NCBI GenBank assembly: GCA_002347815.1
Contig: DDXV01000018.1
Span: 57,595 to 121,594, forward strand
Length of the DNA stretch: 64,000 nt
Direction of reading: 5' to 3'
Origin: Syntrophaceae bacterium UBA2251
GTDB lineage: Bacteria; Desulfobacterota; Syntrophia; Syntrophales; UBA2251
Both the position numbers and the translations under genes were made by a program. The notes under the pieces are model-generated. The model was not told where the DNA came from and searched no databases. It saw only the letters and a program-made list of their open reading frames with translations. Below, piece after piece: positions 53,032 through 59,562 of this stretch (within the stretch, counting starts at the first letter, position 1; each line of letters opens with the position of its first letter).

Positions 53032-54539
53032 GTCTGCGAACCCGTCTGCTGATCCTGACCCTGGTCAGTCTGGCCTTCACCATGGCCTTCTGGGGCTGGG
53101 TCCAGATCCGTGCACTGGACGGGATTCTCGTGGAACAGCAGGCCAAGCGGATCAGCGCCGTTGCGGAAACCGTCGGCACCTACTATCTCCACTTTCCCAC
53201 CGGGCGGGGCCTGACCGCTCTCGATACGACCCTCAAGGAAAACCTGCAACTGGATCCTCGCCTGGCCCGGATCGACATCTTTTCCGTCACCGCCGTGGAC
53301 GTGGACGCCATCGCCGGGGCCAGCCGAGTGCATGACGAATGGCCGGACGCCACTGTCTATGCCGCCGCGCAAGCCCGCAAGCCTCGGTACATGAAGATCC
53401 GGACGGAAGCCGGACCGGCCGTCGGCCTGCTCTATCCCATCTCCCAGGAGAAGGGCTCGCGGGCGCGGATCTGGGTGGGCGTGATCATTTTTTCCCAGTT
53501 CACGGCGGAAATCCTGTCGCGGGCGCAGAGGTTGATGGTGGTCAGCGGCCTGGGCCTGATCGTCGTCCTCATGCTCGTCCTGGCCGTCAGCTACGGGTGG
53601 CTGGTCGGGCGCCCCCTCCAGTCCATCATCCACGCCATCGACGAATTCCAGCAGGGCGCCTATACGAAGCGCATCCCTGTCGGAAAGACCGACGAACTGG
53701 GGAAGTTGGCAACCCACTTCAATTCCATGGCCGACGAGATCGCCCGGGTCCTGGCCCGGGAGGAAGAGCTGAACCGCCACCTGAAAGATCGGGTTCAGGA
53801 GGCAACCCGGAAGGCCGTTCAGCTCCAGAATCAGGTCAACGAACTCCAGCGGCTGACGGCCCTGGGCTATCTGACCGCCACGATGGCCCACGACCTGGGC
53901 ACGCCGTTGCACTCCATCGGCGGCCTGGCCAGCCTGCTTCTGGAACAGCAGCCCTGGCCGCCCGACATCCGGCGCAAACTGGAACTGATCGTCCAGGAAA
54001 CGCAGCGGCTGCAAACGATCATCCGGAACGTCCGCCGGGCCACCCGCCCGCCCGACCCGCACCTGGAATCCATCGCCGTCCGGGATCTGCTGAACGACAC
54101 CCTCCCCCTCGTGGATCCCCTGATCCGGAGGGCCGGCATCGATCTGGAGGTGGACCTCGCCCCGGACCTGCCCCGGCTGCACATGGACCGCCACCGTGTC
54201 CAGACGGCCTTGCTGAACCTGATCCAAAACGCCATGGAAGCCATGGACGGACCGGGGAAGATCCGCATCGCGGCCGCCGTGGCGTCGGACCGGAACGCCG
54301 TTGCGCTGTCGGTTCAGGACACGGGACCGGGGATTCCCGCCGAACTCCGGGAGCGGGTCTTCGAACCGTTCTTCAGCACGCGTCGCGATGACAGCCTGCA
54401 TGGCCTGGGACTGGCCATCGTCCGGGACATCGTCAAGTTTCACGGGGGACACGTCGAAATTGCGAGCATCGGGGGGGCGGGAACGGTCATCCGCCTTTAT
54501 TTCCCATTAAGTCAGGCAGGGCAGGGAACAGACGTGTAA
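53028..54539 (+). CDS. HAMP histidine kinase
   Basis: The product has 503 residues. One membrane helix at about 5-25, a ~135-residue periplasmic sensor region, a second helix at about 173-195 (VVSGLGLIVVLMLVLAVSYGW), a HAMP domain (GRPLQSIIHAIDEFQQGAY...DELGKLATHFNSMADEI), a coiled coil, then HisKA with His288 (ATMAHDLGTPLHSI) and an ATPase domain (NLIQNAMEAM, DTGPGIPAEL, FEPFFSTRRD, HGLGLAIV). It overlaps the exported protein gene by four bases and converges on the NtrC-type regulator 34 bases downstream; the two are likely partners. Confidence 0.93.
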   Translation: MSLRTRLLILTLVSLAFTMAFWGWVQIRALDGILVEQQAKRISAVAETVGTYYLHFPTGRGLTALDTTLKENLQLDPRLARIDIFSVTAVDVDAIAGASRVHDEWPDATVYAAAQARKPRYMKIRTEAGPAVGLLYPISQEKGSRARIWVGVIIFSQFTAEILSRAQRLMVVSGLGLIVVLMLVLAVSYGWLVGRPLQSIIHAIDEFQQGAYTKRIPVGKTDELGKLATHFNSMADEIARVLAREEELNRHLKDRVQEATRKAVQLQNQVNELQRLTALGYLTATMAHDLGTPLHSIGGLASLLLEQQPWPPDIRRKLELIVQETQRLQTIIRNVRRATRPPDPHLESIAVRDLLNDTLPLVDPLIRRAGIDLEVDLAPDLPRLHMDRHRVQTALLNLIQNAMEAMDGPGKIRIAAAVASDRNAVALSVQDTGPGIPAELRERVFEPFFSTRRDDSLHGLGLAIVRDIVKFHGGHVEIASIGGAGTVIRLYFPLSQAGQGTDV

Positions 54540-54573
54540 GGGCCTTCGGTCGTCGGCCTTGGGTGTTCACCCA

Positions 54574-55917
54574 TCAGGAGGCGGCCTGGCCCGGCCGGAT
54601 CAATCCGTAACGGTCGATCTTCGTCCGCAGGGTCTTCCGGTCGATGCCCAGAATCTGGGCCGCCCGGCTCAAATTCCAGGAGGCGGTGTTCAGGGCCTGC
54701 AAGATCTGCCCGCGCTCCGCCCCTTCCAGCGGCGTCAGGTCCTGACCATCGACCTCCCGCGGCACGCGCAATTTGTCGGGCAGGTTCTCCGGCAGGATCA
54801 CGAGGAAGGGCGACAGGAGCAGGGTCTGCTGGAGGACGTTCTCCAGCTCCCGGACGTTCCCCGGCCAGTCGTAACCCATGAAGCGCTCCATCGCCTCGTT
54901 CGAAACGCGTACATCCGCGTATCCCAGCTTCTTGAGCAGGGATTCGACGAGTTGCGGCAGATCCTCCTTGCGCTCCCGAAGCGGGGGCACGCTGAGCCGG
55001 ACGACGAACCGGTACAGCAGGTCCGATCGGAAACGGCCTTCCCGCGCCGCCTGATCGATATCGCGGTTCGCCGCCGCCACGACCCGCACGGCGGCGTGGC
55101 GAACATCGTTCCCCCCCAACCGCCGGGTTTCGCCGTCCTGCATGAAGCGCAGGAGCTTTCCCTGCAGGGCCGACGACATCTCGGTGATCTCGTCGAGGAA
55201 GACGGTCCCCCCCTCGGCGGACTCGATCAGTCCCGGATGCGTATGGTCCGCGCCGGTGAATGCCCCCCGCTCATAGCCGAACAATTCCGACTCCAGCAGA
55301 TTGTCCGGAATCGCTCCGCAGTGCACGACGATAAAGGGCTTATCCTGGCGGGCGCTCAGGCGGTGCAGGGACCGGGCCGTCAGCTCCTTCCCCGTGCCGC
55401 TCTCTCCCTCGATGAGCACGCTGGCCCAGGCGTCGGCGACCCGGGCCAGCTGCTTGTAGAAATCCACCATCGTGGTCGACGAACCGATCAGTTGGGGATC
55501 CCCCGGCGCGGCGGGTTGTGCGTGCAAACGGCGCTGCTGGAGCTCCCGCACCTCGAGCACTTTCCGGACCATCGCGCGGATCGCATCCGGCGAGAAGGGT
55601 TTGCTGATGTAGTCCCAGGCGCCCAGGCGCAGGGCCTCCATCGTCGTCTCCAGGGATCCGAAGGCCGTCATGAGAATGACGGGAAGCGCGGGCCATTTCT
55701 CCCGGACCTGGCGGAGGAACTGCAGACCGTCGATGTCCGGCATCCGGATGTCCGACAGGAGCAGATCGTAGCGGGTCAGATCCCTTTCCAGCGCCGCCCG
55801 GGCGGAGGTCAGGGCATCCACGCCGTGACCGGCCCGGGAGAGAGCCTCCTGGAGAAACTCGCCGGCCACGGCATCGTCATCGATGACCAGAATTCGGACC
55901 TTCAAGGGAACTTTCAT
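54574..55917 (-). CDS. NtrC-family sigma-54 response regulator
   Basis: The product has 447 residues. The receiver contains VIDDDAVAGE and Asp56 (LLLSDIRMPD); the AAA+ domain shows Walker A GESGTGKE, the sigma-54 loop YERGAFTGA, VFLDEITEM and RVVAAANRDI; a Fis-type HTH ends it (LSRAAQILGIDRKTLRTKID). It is third in a GAF-gap-regulator run and faces the HAMP kinase tail to tail. It is a good candidate for acting at the sigma-54 promoter at 57854, which lies 2 kb upstream, in front of the small secreted protein gene. Confidence 0.93.
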   Translation of the reverse strand: MKVPLKVRILVIDDDAVAGEFLQEALSRAGHGVDALTSARAALERDLTRYDLLLSDIRMPDIDGLQFLRQVREKWPALPVILMTAFGSLETTMEALRLGAWDYISKPFSPDAIRAMVRKVLEVRELQQRRLHAQPAAPGDPQLIGSSTTMVDFYKQLARVADAWASVLIEGESGTGKELTARSLHRLSARQDKPFIVVHCGAIPDNLLESELFGYERGAFTGADHTHPGLIESAEGGTVFLDEITEMSSALQGKLLRFMQDGETRRLGGNDVRHAAVRVVAAANRDIDQAAREGRFRSDLLYRFVVRLSVPPLRERKEDLPQLVESLLKKLGYADVRVSNEAMERFMGYDWPGNVRELENVLQQTLLLSPFLVILPENLPDKLRVPREVDGQDLTPLEGAERGQILQALNTASWNLSRAAQILGIDRKTLRTKIDRYGLIRPGQAAS

Positions 55918-55932
55918 CGAACCGACGGCCCT

Positions 55933-56946
55933 CTACTTCCAGCCCTTGCGGCCCATGAAATCGGCCAGGTCCGCCACCCGGCAGGAATACCCCCATTCGT
56001 TGTCGTACCAGGCGACGACCTTCGCCATGTTGTCCCTGAGCACCTGCGTGAACTCCAGATCGATGATGGACGAGTGGACGTTCCCCTTGAAATCGGAGGA
56101 GACGAGCGGGGCCTCCTCGCAGGCCATGATGCCCTTCAGGGACTTCTTCGCCGCATTCGCCAGGAGGCCTCGGAGCGCGTCGGTCGTCGTCGGCGTCTTC
56201 AGTTCGGCCACGAAATCGACGATGGAAACCGTCGGCGTCGGCACGCGCAGGGAATACCCGTCGAAGCGCCCGGCCAGGTCGGGAAGCACGAGGGCGAGCG
56301 CCCGGGCGGCGCCGGTCGTCGTCGGGATGATGTTCATCGCCGCCGCACGCGCCCGGCGGAGGTCCTTGTGAGGCAGGTCGAGAATCCGCTGGTCGTTCGT
56401 GTAGGAGTGGACCGTCGTCATCATCCCCTTCTCGATGCCCAGGGCCTCGTGGACGATCTTCACCGGCGGGGCCAGACAGTTGGTGGTGCAGGAGGCGTTG
56501 GAGACGATGTGGTGCTTCTTCGGGTTGTACGCCTTGTGGTTGACCCCCATGACGACCGTCAGGTCCTCCTCCTTGGCGGGGGCCGAGATGATCACCTTCT
56601 TCGCGCCGGCCTCGAGATGGGCCGCCGCCTTGGGGCCGGTGACGAAAAGGCCCGTGCTTTCGATCACGATGTCCACCCCCTCCCCGTCCCAGGGGATGGC
56701 GGCCGGATCGCGGAAGGCGAAATTCCGGATCGTCTTGCCATCGATGACGAACGCGTCCTTCTTGACCTTGACCTCGCCGGGGTAGGCGCCGTAGCTCGTA
56801 TCGAATTTGAAGAGGTGGGCATTCGTCTGCACATCGAAGAGATCGTTGACCGCCGCCACCTCCAGCGTCCCGGGATACCGCGTCAGAACGGCCTTCAGCA
56901 CCTGCCGCCCGATTCGTCCGAATCCGTTAATGCCAAGGCGAATCAT
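55933..56946 (-). CDS. gap: Type I glyceraldehyde-3-phosphate dehydrogenase
   Basis: This 337-residue enzyme converts glyceraldehyde 3-phosphate to 1,3-bisphosphoglycerate. The NAD site is GINGFGRIGR with Asp35 (AVNDL), which favours NAD over NADP. The catalytic Cys153 is in SNASCTTNCLAP, followed by HSYTNDQRILDLPHKDLRRARAA and the C-terminal WYDNEWGYS. Its genetic setting is unusual: it lies between a GAF protein gene (12 bases upstream) and an NtrC-type regulator gene (15 bases downstream), not with pgk or tpi. Confidence 0.97.
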   Translation of the reverse strand: MIRLGINGFGRIGRQVLKAVLTRYPGTLEVAAVNDLFDVQTNAHLFKFDTSYGAYPGEVKVKKDAFVIDGKTIRNFAFRDPAAIPWDGEGVDIVIESTGLFVTGPKAAAHLEAGAKKVIISAPAKEEDLTVVMGVNHKAYNPKKHHIVSNASCTTNCLAPPVKIVHEALGIEKGMMTTVHSYTNDQRILDLPHKDLRRARAAAMNIIPTTTGAARALALVLPDLAGRFDGYSLRVPTPTVSIVDFVAELKTPTTTDALRGLLANAAKKSLKGIMACEEAPLVSSDFKGNVHSSIIDLEFTQVLRDNMAKVVAWYDNEWGYSCRVADLADFMGRKGWK

Positions 56947-56958
56947 GGGGACCTCCTT

Positions 56959-57522
56959 TCAATTGTCGTCGATGCGGTTTTTATGCGCCGCCATGAGATC
57001 GCAGCGGTACTGGAGGGTACGGTGCATCCGGGCGTTGTCCAGGGCGATGGCGCTCAGGTTCGCCACGGCCTCCAGGAAGCGCACCTCCCGGTCCTGGAAC
57101 TCCCGGACCTGGTCCGTGTAGACCCGCAGCACGCCCACGGCCTTTTTCTCCAGCAGGAGGGGCACCACCAGAACGGACTTGATCCCCTCCGCCCTGGCCT
57201 TCGACCCGTACTGAAAATCCCGGTTCGTCTGGGCGTCCTTCAGCCAGATGGTCTTGCCTTTCAGGGCCTTCCGATCCAGACCGCTTTCCTCCACCATGAT
57301 CGGCCCCTTGTGGAGATAGGTCTCGGAAAGACCGAAGGCGGCCCCCAGCTCCAGCTTCTTCTCCCGGGCATCCAGGAGTCGCAGGCTGCAGGCCTTGACC
57401 CGCATGGTTTCCGTGACGCAGCGCACGATCTCGTCGAGAACCCGGGCGGGTTCCAGAGAGGCATTGATGACCTTGGCCACGTCATAGAGGGCAGTGAAAT
57501 AATCCATTTCCTTCCCCTTCAT
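56959..57522 (-). CDS. Single GAF-domain protein
   Basis: The product has 187 residues from the ATG at 57522, with AGGAGG 8 bases upstream. It is a single GAF module (about residues 15-165: ACSLRLLDAREKKLEL, SVLVVPLLLEKKAVGVLRVY) with short ends and no output domain. It is closely similar to the second GAF of the protein at 6058-7104. It starts an operon with gap and the NtrC-type regulator, which suggests a ligand related to energy or redox state, though the ligand cannot be read. Confidence 0.85.
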   Translation of the reverse strand: MKGKEMDYFTALYDVAKVINASLEPARVLDEIVRCVTETMRVKACSLRLLDAREKKLELGAAFGLSETYLHKGPIMVEESGLDRKALKGKTIWLKDAQTNRDFQYGSKARAEGIKSVLVVPLLLEKKAVGVLRVYTDQVREFQDREVRFLEAVANLSAIALDNARMHRTLQYRCDLMAAHKNRIDDN

Positions 57523-57853
57523 CGCCTCACCTCCTGAATGCGTATTTGTCTATTTCATTAATGTTTCCTGAACGCCAAAGCAAGCACTTCTTGTCCCCCG
57601 GCGTTCCGCCTTGGCGGAAACCCGGGACGGCGCTTCGGCCCTTAAACGGAACGGGACCCTCTCTCCTGTCGATCCGTCGCGGGCGCGATCCGACGCCCCC
57701 GGACCAACCTGGCGTGCGGTGATGAAAAATTCCACACGGGCAGGGGAGAAATTCTCCAATCCCCGCCCCCAACCGTCCGGCCGCGGTGGCCGTTCTCTTG
57801 AGTAGGCGTGACTTATCAACCAGTTGCCACACAGCGCGTGCGAACCGTGCTTC
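57523..57853. other. Intergenic region between the GAF operon and the small secreted protein gene
   Basis: No gene is supported here. It contains a small perfect hairpin (TTCCGCC, TT, GGCGGAA at 57604-57619) and the dyad GGAGAAATTCTCC near 57746. Promoters for the divergent GAF operon should lie near 57540-57600, but only a poor -35/-10 pair was seen. Any enhancer for the sigma-54 promoter at 57854 would also lie here. Confidence 0.55.
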
Positions 57854-57869
57854 TGGCATGAGGGTTGCT
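57854..57869 (+). promoter_or_regulatory. Sigma-54 (-24/-12) promoter of the small secreted protein gene
   Basis: TGGCATGAGGGTTGCT matches TGGCACG-N4-TTGCW with one change and has GG and GC at the correct distance. The start would fall near 57881, 25 bases before the ATG. A TATACT at 57874-57879 could also serve as a sigma-70 -10 element. Confidence 0.75.
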
Positions 57870-57905
57870 ATCCTATACTTGAAAAATCAACAGGAGGTTT
57901 TGAGT

Positions 57906-58175
57906 ATGAAACGTTTTATGGTTGTTTTGGTCAGCTTGGTTTTCCTCTTTGTGGGCGCCGCCTTCGCACAGCAGGCCGCCCCGGCGCCTGCGGCCGCTCC
58001 GGCCGCCCCCGCGAAAGCCGCCCCCGTGAAGGCCGCCCCCGTGAAGGCCGCCCCCGCGAAGGCGAAGAAAACCGTGAAAAAGACCACCAAGAAAGTCGTG
58101 AAGAAGGCGAAGAAAGCGAAGAAAGAAGCCGCCAAGCCCGCCGCGGAGGCAGCGCCGGCCCCGGCCGCCAAGTAG
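57906..58175 (+). CDS. Small secreted Ala/Lys/Pro-rich protein
   Basis: This 89-residue protein has AGGAGG eight bases before the ATG. Residues 1-21 are a clear signal peptide (MVVLVSLVFLFVGAAFA). The mature 68 residues are nearly all Ala, Lys, Pro, Val and Thr, first as AAPVKA repeats, then a strongly basic block (KKTVKKTTKKVVKKAKKAKK), then AAEAAPAPAAK. The basic part resembles histone H1-like tails, but the signal peptide points to the cell envelope, where it might bind anionic polymers, DNA or peptidoglycan. It ends with a strong terminator. Function unknown. Confidence 0.85.
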   Translation: MKRFMVVLVSLVFLFVGAAFAQQAAPAPAAAPAAPAKAAPVKAAPVKAAPAKAKKTVKKTTKKVVKKAKKAKKEAAKPAAEAAPAPAAK

Positions 58176-58204
58176 TCAACCCCGTTTCTGAACCACAAAA
58201 AAGA

Positions 58205-58229
58205 CGCGGCGAAAGCCGCGCTTTTTTTT
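58205..58229 (+). terminator. Intrinsic terminator of the small secreted protein gene
   Basis: CGCGGC, tetraloop GAAA, GCCGCG, then C and eight T (58222-58229), with six A before the stem. It starts 30 bases after the stop codon and can act in both directions. Confidence 0.9.
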
Positions 58230-58263
58230 CGCCCGCAGGGGGGCTTCGCGGGATCGTTCCGGA

Positions 58264-58341
58264 AGCGCCGGCCCCGGCCGCGAAATAGGAAATCTTTTTT
58301 CAGACCATGAAAAAGCGCGATCGAGGTCGCGCTTTTTTTTT
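58264..58341 (+). repeat. Partial duplicate of the secreted-protein gene tail with a second terminator
   Basis: The stretch at 58264-58288 repeats, with few changes, the codons for APAPAAK-stop found at 58151-58175. It is followed, as in the original, by about 25 bases and another hairpin terminator: GCGCGA (58315-58320), loop TCGAGG, TCGCGC (58327-58332) and nine T to 58341. It looks like the remnant of a second gene copy. The five A before the stem let it also terminate the L,D-transpeptidase transcript from the other side. Confidence 0.75.
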
Positions 58342-58364
58342 GCACCGGCGAAGGAACGACCGAT

Positions 58365-59300
58365 TCAGTAGGGCGGCTGGAAGGGGGGAAGGGATGGGGG
58401 CTCGGACAGGCGGCGGGGCAGCTCGCCCCGGATCTCGACGACCGGACCGCCGAAGATCTCCTGATGGGTTCCGGAATCGACCCCGTGCCTTTCGTCGCCC
58501 ACCGCCCAGTCGTACAGGGTGCGGGAGTCGAACAGCACGGGGACCTCCGGCGTCCCGTAGGTCCGGAGCTGCATGAATTCGTCGTAGACGCCGACGCACC
58601 CGTGCGAGGCGGGCCGGCCCGGCAAATCCCGGGCGTGAATCCAGAAGACCGCGCCGTCCGGCCCCACGTAAAACATCAGGGCGTAGTCCATCGGGTACTG
58701 GGCGTCCTCCTTTTCCGTCTTGTACAGCGAGGAGGTGTGCGTCCGGTCCCGGGCGGTCACGCGGAAAAAACCGACGGGCGTGGGGTGCTCGGCCGTTCCC
58801 GTGGCCGCCGGCATGGAAAGCCGGAGGTCGCCGTATTCGTAAGCCCCCAGCCACTGTTCGGTCAGGTCGAGCAGGATGTATTTCGGGTAGGGACCCGCCG
58901 GTTCGTAACGCGTCGGAAGGGGGGTGTACGCCTGCGCCGCGGCCATGTCCACGGGCACCTTGATCGTCATGCCCGGGTAGGCGTGGCGGCGGTCGAGGCG
59001 GTTGAAGCGGGCCACGGTCACCCAGTCCGCCCCGAAGAGCCGCTCCAGGCTGTCATGGGGCCGCAGGAAGTGGGGCCGCCAGGGGATGGGGACCTGGCTG
59101 GGATATTCGAACCGGCTCAGGTCCTCCTTCGCCTTGTCGACGGGCGAGGCCGCCGGCGCCGACGTCCGGTCGGGAAAGGACACGGCGCCGGCCCCGATGA
59201 TCACCAGGGCGATGACGATCAGGACCGCCCGGTGGAGGATCTCGATTCTGAATGCAGGCATCGGCTTCGCGGCCTTCCGGAAATTTTCTCTGTCGCCCAT
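58365..59300 (-). CDS. L,D-transpeptidase (YkuD family)
   Basis: This 311-residue protein has one N-terminal membrane anchor (about 24-41, RAVLIVIALVIIGAGAVS). Then comes a LysM-like stretch (WVTVARFNRLDRRHAYPGMTIKVP) and the YkuD catalytic domain with His222, His233 and Cys235 (FWIHARDLPGRPASHGCVGV). The family makes 3-3 peptidoglycan cross-links or anchors lipoproteins. The ~75-residue tail after the catalytic motif is Pro-rich and variable. It sits behind the bidirectional terminator of the small secreted protein gene. The start could also be ATG at codon 14. Confidence 0.92.
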   Translation of the reverse strand: MGDRENFRKAAKPMPAFRIEILHRAVLIVIALVIIGAGAVSFPDRTSAPAASPVDKAKEDLSRFEYPSQVPIPWRPHFLRPHDSLERLFGADWVTVARFNRLDRRHAYPGMTIKVPVDMAAAQAYTPLPTRYEPAGPYPKYILLDLTEQWLGAYEYGDLRLSMPAATGTAEHPTPVGFFRVTARDRTHTSSLYKTEKEDAQYPMDYALMFYVGPDGAVFWIHARDLPGRPASHGCVGVYDEFMQLRTYGTPEVPVLFDSRTLYDWAVGDERHGVDSGTHQEIFGGPVVEIRGELPRRLSEPPSLPPFQPPY

Positions 59301-59469
59301 TGCTCGCGCCCCGATCGGCGTGACGGGCCCCGCGACCCGTCGTACGCGGCGTCCTCTATCACGTTTTGCCGCCCCCGGTAAAGGGCAATCACGGCCGCGG
59401 GCGGGACCGGTTTCCGCGTGTCATCGACGGCGAGAGCGCCCGATACCTTCCGGGAATGCGCGTTTGATC

Positions 59470-59498
59470 TTGACCTCCCGCGGCCAATGGCGTAGGGT
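59470..59498 (+). promoter_or_regulatory. Candidate promoter of the DUF748 gene
   Basis: TTGACC (59470-59475) and TAGGGT (59493-59498) are spaced by 17 bases, 64 bases before the ATG. Confidence 0.5.
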
Positions 59499-59562
59499 TT
59501 TCCCAATCTTCCTGAATGGAATCGCGTTTTTTCAAAGTGCTGGCATTTCGTGGAGGATCGTG

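Noticed and set aside
54559..57537. 992-codon open frame on the plus strand across the NtrC regulator, gap and GAF genes
   Set aside because: It crosses three firm minus-strand genes, including gap, and has no recognisable domain.
57611..57805. 64-codon frame in the gap before the small secreted protein gene
   Set aside because: It has no Shine-Dalgarno, composition unlike a protein, and lies where regulatory DNA is expected.
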